Source: Kiritimatiellia bacterium
GTDB lineage: Bacteria; Verrucomicrobiota; Kiritimatiellia; RFP12; UBA1067
Direction: 5' to 3'
Length of the DNA stretch: 32,139 nt
Assembly: GCA_017405115.1 (NCBI GenBank)
Contig: JAFRBA010000055.1
Coordinates: 1-32,139 of the forward strand
Shown here: positions 1 to 6,316 of the stretch, piece after piece
Layout of the letters: each line of letters begins with the position of its first letter
How positions within the stretch are numbered: the stretch's first letter is position 1
Translations under genes and position numbers: made by a program
The notes under the pieces: generated by a model
What the model saw: only the letters and a program-made list of their open reading frames with translations
The model's database searches: none
Told to the model about the DNA's origin: nothing

Positions 1-478
1 CGATGCCGGTCTTCGTCGAGCCGACGTTGACCGACGAGCAGACGCGCTCGGTGGTCGCCGTGGCGGCGGGAATGGAGCGCATCAGCATCTCGTCCGCCGG
101 CGTCATCCCCTTCGACACGACGGCGGAGTATCCGCCGACGAAGTTCACGCCAAGCGACTTCGCCGCGCGGTCCAGGGTCTTCGCAAGGCGGACGAAGTCG
201 GAGGGTTTGCGGCAGCAGGCGGCGCCGACAAGGGCGACGGGGGTGACGGAAATCCGCTTGTTGACGATCGGCACCCCGAATTCGCGGCCTATCTCGTCGC
301 CGGTCTTCACGAGGCGCCCCGCGAGGCGCTTCAGCTTCGCGTAGACGTTGTCGCACGTCCGCGCAAGCGACGCGTCCGCGCAGTCGAGGAGGGAGACGCC
401 CATCGTGATGGTGCGGACGTCGAGGTTCTCCTCGAGGATCATCTTGTTCGTCTCAAGTACTTCCGAAACGTTTATCAT
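1..478 (-). CDS. UPF0210 (PFL/DUF711) family protein, 3' end cut by window
   Basis: The reverse strand reads from an ATG at 478 (MINVSEVLETNKMILEENLD) without a stop to the window edge, giving about 159 residues of a family usually near 450. The start region with 'DVRTITMGVSLLDCAD', followed by 'VNFVGGYSAVVSKGMTPAD' and 'RVCSSVNVGSTKTGI', matches the UPF0210/DUF711 family. The family is structurally characterised but its biochemical role is not established. The upstream neighbour is a UPF0237 ACT-domain protein, and this two-gene pairing is widespread (for example in streptococci), which supports both calls. An AAGG lies about ten bases before the ATG. The C-terminal two thirds are outside the window, so integrity cannot be judged. 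Confidence 0.9.
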   Translation of the reverse strand, partial: MINVSEVLETNKMILEENLDVRTITMGVSLLDCADASLARTCDNVYAKLKRLAGRLVKTGDEIGREFGVPIVNKRISVTPVALVGAACCRKPSDFVRLAKTLDRAAKSLGVNFVGGYSAVVSKGMTPADEMLMRSIPAATATTERVCSSVNVGSTKTGI

Positions 479-554
479 GCTGCCAACCTTGCCTTATGCG
501 TTGTCTAAAAATTGCCACAAACAAAAATTGACATTTGCGATTTGTGAACACTTG

Positions 555-566
555 TGACAATTGTCA
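555..566. promoter_or_regulatory. Perfect 12-bp palindrome TGACAATTGTCA in an AT-rich spacer
   Basis: The 124-bp spacer between the UPF0237 and UPF0210 genes is AT-rich against a GC-rich background. It holds the perfect palindrome TGACAATTGTCA, flanked by two direct copies of ATTTGTGAACA (540-550 and 566-576). This could be an operator or a regulated promoter for the UPF0210 gene. No regulator is identified; the function is inferred from symmetry alone. Confidence 0.35.
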
Positions 567-602
567 TTTGTGAACAATACCCTTCTTCCTTTTTCCCTTT
601 TC

Positions 603-875
603 CTACACTCTATGCATCTTCTCGAATATCTCGGACTTCTGGCAGCGTATCTTGAGACCGAGGCCGAGGCCAAGCTCGCCGAGCTCCGCGGCGACATCCT
701 CGAAGGGCTTCCTGCACTTGGCCCCGTCGACTATCATCATCATGTTGAAGTAGCCGCTGACGACGGTCTGCGAAATGTCCAGGATGTTTATGTTCGCCTT
801 GGCGAGATATGTGCAGGTCTTGGCGAGAATGCCGACCGTGTCCTTGCCGATTACGGTGATTATGATCTTCTTCAT
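603..875 (-). CDS. UPF0237 ACT-domain protein
   Basis: A 90-residue protein that is a single ACT domain. The start 'MKKIIITVIGKDTVGILA' and the segment 'INILDISQTVVSGYFNMMMI' are characteristic of the UPF0237 subgroup, and the end 'IFEKMHRV' matches the family C-terminus. ACT domains bind amino acids or other small ligands and usually act as allosteric sensors; the ligand here is unknown. I chose the ATG at 875, because a longer reading from 932 would add 19 unconserved residues across an obvious -10 box. It is paired with the UPF0210 gene just downstream, which suggests a sensor and effector couple. The -10 box ends ten bases before the ATG, so the message has almost no leader. Confidence 0.92.
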   Translation of the reverse strand: MKKIIITVIGKDTVGILAKTCTYLAKANINILDISQTVVSGYFNMMMIVDGAKCRKPFEDVAAELGELGLGLGLKIRCQKSEIFEKMHRV

Positions 876-885
876 GGCTGCCGCT

Positions 886-894
886 ATTATACCA
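886..894 (-). promoter_or_regulatory. Extended -10 promoter TGGTATAAT for the UPF0237 gene
   Basis: On the minus strand TTTATGGTATAAT ends ten bases before the start codon at 875. With a usual 6-8 base distance to the start site, the 5' leader would be about 2-4 nt. No convincing -35 is seen. It belongs to a recurring promoter class in this window. Confidence 0.6.
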
Positions 895-979
895 TAAACG
901 GCTTCGTCTCTAGGGGACTTTCTTTCCTGCAAGCGAGGGCGAATCGTGCACGTTCATGATGTCCGGAGGGAATATGGGG

Positions 980-1014
980 AAAAAACAGGAGGCGGGCTTC
1001 AAGCGCCCGCCTCC
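980..1014 (-). terminator. Intrinsic terminator after the His/Pro-rich gene
   Basis: A perfect 10-bp stem (988-997 with 1005-1014, GGAGGCGGGC against GCCCGCCTCC) with a 7-nt loop is followed on the minus strand by TG and then a run of six T (985-980). It lies 25 bases beyond the stop codon of the gene that ends at 1039. Confidence 0.85.
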
Positions 1015-1038
1015 CGCCTTACGCCTGTCATGCTTCGC

Positions 1039-1473
1039 CTAAAGCACCGCGCCGACGATTCCGCCGACCACGGCACCGAGAAGCGCTCCGAGGCCGACAC
1101 CTTCGTCGCACTCGTGGTGATGCACCACAACCGGACGAGGAGGAGGAGGAGGCGCGTGGTGTACGACCACGGGACGCGGAGGCGGCGCGTGATGTACCAC
1201 GAACGGACGCGGAGGTGGCGGCGGGGCATGATGCACGACCGGAGCCGGACGGTGATGCGCGGGGGCATGGTGCGCGACGGGCCTTCCGCCGTGCGCGTTG
1301 CCACGCGCCGGCTCGCAGTGCTGCGGCGCCCGGGGCGCAGGCGCCTTATGAGTTACGGCCGGCCTTGCAGGGGCCCTTCCTCCGTGGCCGCCGCGCGGAG
1401 CGGCGAGAGTTGTTCCGCAGAGCGCGACGCAAGCGAGACCCGCGACCAGAAGCTTGTTGACGTTGTTGTTCAT
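1039..1473 (-). CDS. Secreted His/Pro-rich repeat protein with C-terminal glycine zipper
   Basis: 144 residues, no recognised family. Residues 1-25 form a signal peptide (MNNNVNKLLVAGLACVALCG, then TTLAA). Residues 26-80 are rich in Ala, Pro, His and Arg. Residues 80-120 hold about three repeats of a VVHHAPPPPPRP unit, ending in HHHECDE. Residues 125-144 are a hydrophobic glycine-zipper segment (GVGLGALLGAVVGGIVGAVL) that could insert in a membrane. The His pairs plus C122 could bind metal ions such as Ni, Cu or Zn, but that is inference from composition. The start has a ribosome site (AGAGGTG) six bases upstream, and an intrinsic terminator follows the stop, so it is probably a single-gene transcript. 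Proline-rich sequence may also simply be a cell-wall spacer. Confidence 0.75.
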   Translation of the reverse strand: MNNNVNKLLVAGLACVALCGTTLAAPRGGHGGRAPARPAVTHKAPAPRAPQHCEPARGNAHGGRPVAHHAPAHHRPAPVVHHAPPPPPRPFVVHHAPPPRPVVVHHAPPPPPRPVVVHHHECDEGVGLGALLGAVVGGIVGAVL

Positions 1474-1600
1474 ATCACACCTCTTTCGACTTTCTTTTTT
1501 TGTTGTTCCGCAGGAGCCCTTCTCCCGCTTACACTAAGAAAGGACATCCTCCACGGACTTTCTGACAGGGAAAATCCGGGGGGCGCGAAAGAGGCGGCGG

Positions 1601-2599
1601 TCAGTCGCCCAAGACTATGGTTGACACGACGGGGAAGTGGTCGGACGGATAGAGCTTCTCGCCCGGACGAGGATCGGCACGGGTGGCGTAGTCGAGCACG
1701 CGAACGCCCGGCGAGACGTAGATGTAGTCTATGCGCGCGCCGCAGTCCTCCCACACATGCCCGCCGTTCTTGTCCTTCTCGGCGTCCGGCGAGCCCTTGC
1801 GCGCGTTCCGCACGTTCTCCGGGAGCTTAAGCGCGTCAACGGCGGGATACTCGCGGTCGCGCCATTTCCAGCCACTGAAGGTGCGCCACGGGCCGGTCGG
1901 GGGCGTCTCGGAAAGGTACAGGGCGTTGAGCAGGAGCTTCGACACCGCCTGCGCGGGAGCCTCGGTCTCGCGGCAGTTGTGGTCGCCGGTGAAGACGATC
2001 GGGCAGCCGGCGCCGAATTCCTTCATCCGCTCGATGATGAGCAGCATGCCCTTCTCCCGCGCCTCCGCAGAGATGTGGTCGGTGTGCGTGTTCGCGAAGC
2101 AGAAGCGACGTCCAGTCGTGCGGTCGCGCAGGACCAGATACGAGCAGACGCGCGGACATGCCGCGCCCCAGCCCTTGAGGCCTGGTACGTCGGGCGTCTC
2201 GGAGAGCCAGAACGTGCCCGCCTTAAGCGCGTCAAACCGGCTTGTGCGGTAGCAGACGGGAGACGCCTCGCCGCTTTTTCGGTCGGCTTCGCGATGCTCG
2301 CCGACGAACGTGTAGCCAGGCAGGTTCTCGCGCAGGTACGCGGCTTGGTCGGGGCAGACCTCCTGCAGTCCGAAGACGTCGAGGTCGAGCCGGCGGACAA
2401 GCGCCACGAGGTCCGCCTTGCGCGACTCCCACGTGTTCGGCGTGTCGCGGTCGGCGAGCCAGCGGCTGCTGCCGGAAAGGCGGATGTTGTACGTTCCGAC
2501 GCGAATCGGGCGGGATTCGCCAACCGATGCCGAACGGCAGCCAGCGAGGACCAGCACCAACCCGATGACAACCAACACTTTCCACTTTCCACTTTTCAT
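1601..2599 (-). CDS. Endonuclease/exonuclease/phosphatase-family lipoprotein
   Basis: 332 residues from the ATG at 2599. The N-terminus is a lipoprotein signal: basic MKSGKWK, a hydrophobic stretch, then the lipobox LAGC with the lipidated cysteine at residue 21, so the enzyme should be membrane-anchored outside the cytoplasm. The EEP-fold motifs appear in order: TYNIR, LQEV, NTHTDH, GDHN, RIDYIYVS and the C-terminal SDHFPV. These supply the metal and catalytic residues of this phosphodiesterase/phosphatase superfamily; the substrate (nucleic acid, phospholipid or sugar phosphate) cannot be told. The start lies inside a heptameric repeat that supplies both a ribosome-site-like AAGGTGG and the basic N-terminal residues. 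An in-frame GTG at 2620 would add seven more repeat-encoded residues. The gene directly follows ruvB. Confidence 0.88.
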   Translation of the reverse strand: MKSGKWKVLVVIGLVLVLAGCRSASVGESRPIRVGTYNIRLSGSSRWLADRDTPNTWESRKADLVALVRRLDLDVFGLQEVCPDQAAYLRENLPGYTFVGEHREADRKSGEASPVCYRTSRFDALKAGTFWLSETPDVPGLKGWGAACPRVCSYLVLRDRTTGRRFCFANTHTDHISAEAREKGMLLIIERMKEFGAGCPIVFTGDHNCRETEAPAQAVSKLLLNALYLSETPPTGPWRTFSGWKWRDREYPAVDALKLPENVRNARKGSPDAEKDKNGGHVWEDCGARIDYIYVSPGVRVLDYATRADPRPGEKLYPSDHFPVVSTIVLGD

Positions 2600-2623
2600 T
2601 TTCCACCTTCCACTTTTCACTTC
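2577..2623 (-). repeat. Heptad tandem array from the ruvB stop into the next gene
   Basis: Read on the minus strand, six consecutive 7-nt units follow the ruvB stop codon after a partial unit: GAAAAGT, GGAAGGT, GGAAAAT, GAAAAGT, GGAAAGT, GGAAAGT. The array contains the start codon of the EEP lipoprotein (2599) and runs on into its coding sequence up to 2577. Its unit resembles those at 14355-14424 and 22420-22496. Confidence 0.9.
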
Positions 2624-3638
2624 AAACCAAGTCGAGTTCTCCTTGTCGTGACGTCGGCTTGAGGCCGATTCGGTTCCATGCGAGCTGGGTCGCGACGCGC
2701 CCCTTTGGCGTGCGCTCCAGGTAGCCCTCCATGATGAGGAACGGTTCGTAGGCCTCCTCTATAGTGTCCGGCTCCTCGCCGACGGATACGGCGATCGTCG
2801 AAAGCCCCACCGGCCCGCCGCCGAACTTTACGCATATCGCCTCGAGTATGCGCCGGTCCATCTCGTCGAGTCCGTGCGGGTCGATTTCGAGAAGCGTGAG
2901 GGATGCGGTCGCGACCTCGCCCGTTATGAAGTTCCCCGCGTTCACCTGCGCGTAGTCGCGCACGCGGCGCAGCAGGTTGTTGGCGATGCGCGGAGTGCCG
3001 CGCGAGCGGCGTGCAATCTCCGCGGCGCCTTCGTCGTCGACGTCCACGCCGATCTTCGCGGCGGAGCGCTTCACGATCTCGGCGAGCTCCGCCGGCTCGT
3101 AGTAGGAGAGCCGGTTGACGAGGCCGAAGCGGGCCCTGAGGGGCGCGGCGATGAGGCCGATGCGCGTGGTGGCACCCACGAGCGTGAAGCGCGGCAGGTC
3201 CAGCCGCACGGAGCGCGCGTTCGGACCCTGGTCGAGCATGATGTCGATCGCGTAGTCCTCCATCGCCGAGTAGAGGTACTCCTCGACCGTCTTCGCGAGG
3301 CGGTGTATCTCGTCGATGAAGACGATGTCGCCGGGCTCGAGGGAGGTGAGGAGCCCTGCGAGGTCGCCCGGCTTTGTTATCACCGGCCCGGACGTCGTCT
3401 TGACGTTCGCGCCCATCGCCTCGCCGAGGATGTAGGAGAGGGTCGTCTTGCCGAGGCCGGGCGGGCCGGAGAAGAGGACGTGGTCGAGCGATTCGCCGCG
3501 CTCCTTCGCTGCGCGGACGGCGAGCATCAGGCGGTCGCGTATCTTCGACTGCCCGACAAAGCCGTCGAAGTCGGTCGGCCGCAGCTTGTTGTCAAACGCG
3601 GTCGACCGGTTCAGCTCATCGCTCTTTCTATCCTTCAC
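2622..3638 (-). CDS. ruvB: Holliday junction DNA helicase RuvB
   Basis: 338 residues, the normal RuvB length. RuvB is the hexameric AAA+ motor that, with RuvA, drives branch migration of Holliday junctions. The sequence shows '[12 protein letters not shown]' at the N-terminus, Walker [10 protein letters not shown], Walker B IDEIHRL, the sensor/arginine-finger region around GATTRIGLI and PLRARFG, and a C-terminal winged-helix region ([17 protein letters not shown], then [10 protein letters not shown]). I chose the GTG at 3638, whose TG overlaps the TGA of the upstream serine hydrolase gene (GTGA). The open frame extends much further upstream, but that part is only antisense-frame sequence of the hydrolase gene. 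Neither ruvA nor ruvC is adjacent. Confidence 0.95.
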   Translation of the reverse strand: MKDRKSDELNRSTAFDNKLRPTDFDGFVGQSKIRDRLMLAVRAAKERGESLDHVLFSGPPGLGKTTLSYILGEAMGANVKTTSGPVITKPGDLAGLLTSLEPGDIVFIDEIHRLAKTVEEYLYSAMEDYAIDIMLDQGPNARSVRLDLPRFTLVGATTRIGLIAAPLRARFGLVNRLSYYEPAELAEIVKRSAAKIGVDVDDEGAAEIARRSRGTPRIANNLLRRVRDYAQVNAGNFITGEVATASLTLLEIDPHGLDEMDRRILEAICVKFGGGPVGLSTIAVSVGEEPDTIEEAYEPFLIMEGYLERTPKGRVATQLAWNRIGLKPTSRQGELDLV

Positions 3639-4861
3639 TTCATCCGCCCGGTGTAGGCGTCGGCGCCGGAGTTGTCGAGCTTCTGGTTGAAGAACTTGTC
3701 GGCCGCCTCTGTGCGCGCCTTGTCCCATGGACGCGGCCCGCCGCAGAACTGAACGGCCCACAGCTTGAGCTGTTTCTTGTGCCAGTTGACCATGCAGTTC
3801 GTGCCCCACGCCCCGCCATGGCCGAACCACTCGTTCTCGTTGTCCTTGATCGGGGCGCGAAGCCCGAGCGAGTAGTTCGGATCGCCAAGCGTCGCCGGAC
3901 GGGTCGAAGTGGCGAGGATCGACTTGACCGTCTCCTCCTTCAGTATGCGCACGCCGTTCTCCCCTATGCCGAGGTTCATCAGCATCTTGTAGAACTTGAG
4001 CTGGTCGCGGACTGTCGTCCAAAGGCCGGCGCCGGCGGACGAGAACACGCGGTCGTCGCCGTAGGGACGCTGCATCGACGGGTTGTCCTTGCGCCACTTC
4101 GCCTTCTCGCCGCCCTTCACGTCGTACATCTCGATCTTGCGGGCGAGCTGCTCGTCCGTTGGCCAGAATCCGCTGGACGTCATCCCGAGCGGCTTGAGAA
4201 CGCGCACGTCGAGGAACTTCTCCCAGCGCATGCCCGAGACCTTCTCCACGACTGCCGCGCCGATGTCGATGCCCACGTTCGAGTACTGGACCTTGGTGCC
4301 GGGCTCGAAGAGTATTGGCTGCGAGGCCGCCGTCGCGGCGACTGAGCGGAGCGGCATCCTGCGCGACCATCCGCCCATCGCATGGAAGTTCGGCAGCTCG
4401 AACGGAAATCCGCCCGTGTGGTTCATCACGTTGCGCACCGTCAGCACGTTCTTCGCCCTGACGAGCCTCTGGACGCCGTTCGTGCTGCTCTCCTTGATCC
4501 AGAGATCCTTGAACTCCGGAAGGTACTTCGACACCGGGTCGTCGAGGTTGATCTTGCCCTCTTCCACGAGAATCGCTATCGTAACCCCGCAGAAGCCCTT
4601 CGTCTGCGAACACTGCATGTACGGGTCGTCAAGCGTGATCGGGCGCTTCGCGTCGGCGTCTGCGTAGCCGATGCAGCACGTCTCCTGCACTCCGTCCTTG
4701 TAGAAAACGTTTATCGCGCCGGGCAGCTCGCCGGAGTCGACGTATTTCTGCAGCGCGTCGCGCGCGAACGTGGTGCCGGATTCCTTCCATGCGTTTTCGC
4801 ACTTGTCGCAGCAGCCCGCAACAGCGGCCGCGAGCCCGACAATCGCAAACAACCTCTTCAT
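3635..4861 (-). CDS. Serine hydrolase lipoprotein (class C beta-lactamase-like fold)
   Basis: 408 residues. The N-terminal lipoprotein signal has a VAGC lipobox with Cys17. The catalytic motifs of the serine beta-lactamase/DD-peptidase/esterase fold are visible: SxxK as SQTK (Ser85, Lys88), YxN as YSN (193-195) and the third-strand motif HGG (348-350). Members hydrolyse esters, D-amino-acid peptides or beta-lactams; family size and the HGG motif fit the EstB/class C-like esterase-peptidase group, and resistance cannot be inferred. The start at 4861 is supported by AAGGAG nine bases upstream and by the signal peptide; a longer reading from 4900 is less likely. The stop overlaps the ruvB start. 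A TGCTATAAT promoter sits at 4913-4921. The protein has unusually many cysteines near its N-terminus (CCDKC). Confidence 0.9.
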   Translation of the reverse strand: MKRLFAIVGLAAAVAGCCDKCENAWKESGTTFARDALQKYVDSGELPGAINVFYKDGVQETCCIGYADADAKRPITLDDPYMQCSQTKGFCGVTIAILVEEGKINLDDPVSKYLPEFKDLWIKESSTNGVQRLVRAKNVLTVRNVMNHTGGFPFELPNFHAMGGWSRRMPLRSVAATAASQPILFEPGTKVQYSNVGIDIGAAVVEKVSGMRWEKFLDVRVLKPLGMTSSGFWPTDEQLARKIEMYDVKGGEKAKWRKDNPSMQRPYGDDRVFSSAGAGLWTTVRDQLKFYKMLMNLGIGENGVRILKEETVKSILATSTRPATLGDPNYSLGLRAPIKDNENEWFGHGGAWGTNCMVNWHKKQLKLWAVQFCGGPRPWDKARTEAADKFFNQKLDNSGADAYTGRMK

Positions 4862-4912
4862 TTCTTTTTTCTCCTTGTTGTACTTTCGACGCGATGCCAT
4901 GCGCCATCGCGT

Positions 4913-4921
4913 ATTATAGCA
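4913..4921 (-). promoter_or_regulatory. Extended -10 promoter TGCTATAAT for the serine hydrolase gene
   Basis: Minus-strand TTTTGCTATAAT lies between the pectate-lyase-like gene and the hydrolase gene. The predicted start near 4906 gives a leader of about 45 nt containing the AAGGAG ribosome site. No clear -35 is seen. Confidence 0.55.
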
Positions 4922-4940
4922 AAATCCCGCACGACGCGTA

Positions 4941-6089
4941 TCACGGCGTTTCGGGGAAGCGGACGATCTTGAGGTTCTTCGCCCCGTTTACCGGGAACAT
5001 GCCGTCGCCCCACGGCTGGTGCCACACGAGTGACCCGCGAAGCCGGTTCCCCGGGTCGCTCACGCCGTAGACGAGCCGCGAGACCTCCGGGAGCAGCCCG
5101 CGGCCGCTCTCGAAGTTCACGGATCCAACGATGACGTTGCACGGCGCCATCCCGTGACCGAAGAGGTTCGTGGTGGTCGTGGAGAGTATCACGCGGTTGT
5201 GCTGCGCCACGACGTGGTTGATGACGGAGAGGTGCGTCGCGTCGTGGAACACGATCCCCTCCTCGCAGTTGTGGACATAGAGATAGTCGGCGAAGACGTG
5301 CTCGCCCAGGACCAGGCCGTAGCGGAATCCCTGCACGGCCACGTTGTTCAGCACCTGGTTGTCGTTCTGGTCGCCGGACATCATCAGCCCGACCGTGTGG
5401 CACGGGTTCGGCTGGAGCGACTTCCCGAGAACCGTGTCGCCCACGTTGTCGTCGAGGCAGAACTGCGAGTCGCGGACGATCGCGCGCGAGGCGTTCTGCA
5501 GGTTTGCGCATCCACCCTTCGGATACATCACCTCCTTGTCGAGGTGGGCGCGGAACTCAAGGTTTGCAATCGTCACCTGACCCACCGAGAACTTCCCCTT
5601 GCAGGAATTCCCCTCCACCGTCGAGAGGATTGTCCACGGACGCGCCTTCGGGTCTCGCTCCTCGGGCGGCGTCCAGTCGGAGAAGATGCAGGTGTTGACT
5701 ATCTTCATCGTCCCGAAACGCGTGGGAGTGAAGTTGCTCTTGACTGCCTCCGGCGGGCGCACCTGGTAGGAGTAGAGCAACTTGCAGGGCATCTCGCCCT
5801 CAAAGGCGATGTTTAGCCCCCGGACCGGCGGGATGACGAGCTGGCCTCGGCAGGGCCTGCCGTCAACGAACTCGCGCCCCGGCCCCGCGATGCGGTAGCC
5901 CTTCGGCGAATAGGGGACGACGATCTTCCCCGCGCCCTGCGCGGACACCGCGTCGATTGCCGCCTGGAATGCCGCCGTGTCGTCCGTCACTCCGTCGCCC
6001 TTCGCGCCGAAGTCGCGCACGTCGAACGCGCCGTGCGCCGAATGCACGGCCAGCAACGCCGCAAAAATTGTTCCGCACAGGATTCTCAT
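4941..6089 (-). CDS. Secreted pectate-lyase-superfamily right-handed beta-helix protein
   Basis: 382 residues with a cleavable signal peptide (MRILCGTIFAALLAVHSAHG). The mature N-terminus FDVRDFGAKGDGVTDDTAAF is the signature of the Pectate_lyase_3/GH28-like parallel beta-helix family. The rest has helix-coil periodicity with N-rich ladders (for example DQNDNQVLNNVAVQGFRYG). Such proteins are polysaccharide lyases, glycosidases or epimerases, or phage-tailspike-like binders; the catalytic residues cannot be placed by eye. Its first residues MRILCGTI and the underlying DNA are shared with the DUF4838 gene just upstream, which suggests a common origin of the export signal. It has its own promoter (6171-6200), and a terminator separates it from the upstream gene. 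Confidence 0.85.
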   Translation of the reverse strand: MRILCGTIFAALLAVHSAHGAFDVRDFGAKGDGVTDDTAAFQAAIDAVSAQGAGKIVVPYSPKGYRIAGPGREFVDGRPCRGQLVIPPVRGLNIAFEGEMPCKLLYSYQVRPPEAVKSNFTPTRFGTMKIVNTCIFSDWTPPEERDPKARPWTILSTVEGNSCKGKFSVGQVTIANLEFRAHLDKEVMYPKGGCANLQNASRAIVRDSQFCLDDNVGDTVLGKSLQPNPCHTVGLMMSGDQNDNQVLNNVAVQGFRYGLVLGEHVFADYLYVHNCEEGIVFHDATHLSVINHVVAQHNRVILSTTTTNLFGHGMAPCNVIVGSVNFESGRGLLPEVSRLVYGVSDPGNRLRGSLVWHQPWGDGMFPVNGAKNLKIVRFPETP

Positions 6090-6170
6090 TTTTGTGTCCT
6101 CTTCTCCTCTACCCCGGGCTCGGTAGTTCCCATAGTGAAAAGCATGCCTTATCTGTTAGATTTTGGCGGA

Positions 6171-6200
6171 ATCATATCATTTCTGTGCTACTGTTGTCAA
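6171..6200 (-). promoter_or_regulatory. Sigma70-type promoter TTGACA-18-TATGAT
   Basis: On the minus strand a perfect TTGACA (6200-6195) is followed after 18 bases by TATGAT (6176-6171), preceded by TG. Predicted start near 6164 with a leader of about 75 nt before the pectate-lyase-like gene. It is the most consensus-like promoter in the window. Confidence 0.7.
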
Positions 6201-6219
6201 TGGCAAAAACTCGGAATAA

Positions 6220-6290
6220 CAATTTCTGTGACATTTTCTGTCGCCTATAAAAAAGTCACAGCCCTTTGAAATACCAAGTTCTGTGACATT
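6220..6290 (-). repeat. Pair of 16-bp direct repeats upstream of the pectate-lyase-like promoter
   Basis: CAATTTCTGTGACATT (6220-6235) and CAAGTTCTGTGACATT (6275-6290) differ at one base and start 55 bp apart. The proximal copy is centred about 63 bp upstream of the predicted transcription start, a usual position for an activator site. The distal copy also supplies one arm of the terminator of the upstream gene. Confidence 0.6.
6249..6286 (-). terminator. Intrinsic terminator after the DUF4838 gene
   Basis: On the minus strand GTCACAG (6286-6280) pairs with CTGTGAC (6261-6255), with some inner pairing in the long loop (CTT with AAG), followed directly by six T (6254-6249). It lies about 30 bases after the DUF4838 stop codon. 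The stem is short, so strength is uncertain. Confidence 0.6.
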
Positions 6291-6316
6291 CTCCCTTGAT
6301 GTCCCGAAACCACCGT

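Noticed and set aside
946..1830. 294-codon plus-strand frame rich in Arg and His
   Set aside because: It is the mirror of the His/Pro-rich gene and runs across its terminator; composition is explained by the opposite strand.
3639..4613. Upstream extension of the ruvB frame (663 codons in total)
   Set aside because: The added part is the serine hydrolase gene read in another frame; it has no family motifs, and RuvB has its normal length from the GTG at 3638.
6220..6290. CRP binding sites from the TGTGA sequences
   Set aside because: The TGTGA half-sites lack a TCACA partner at six bases; they fit a direct repeat and a terminator arm better.
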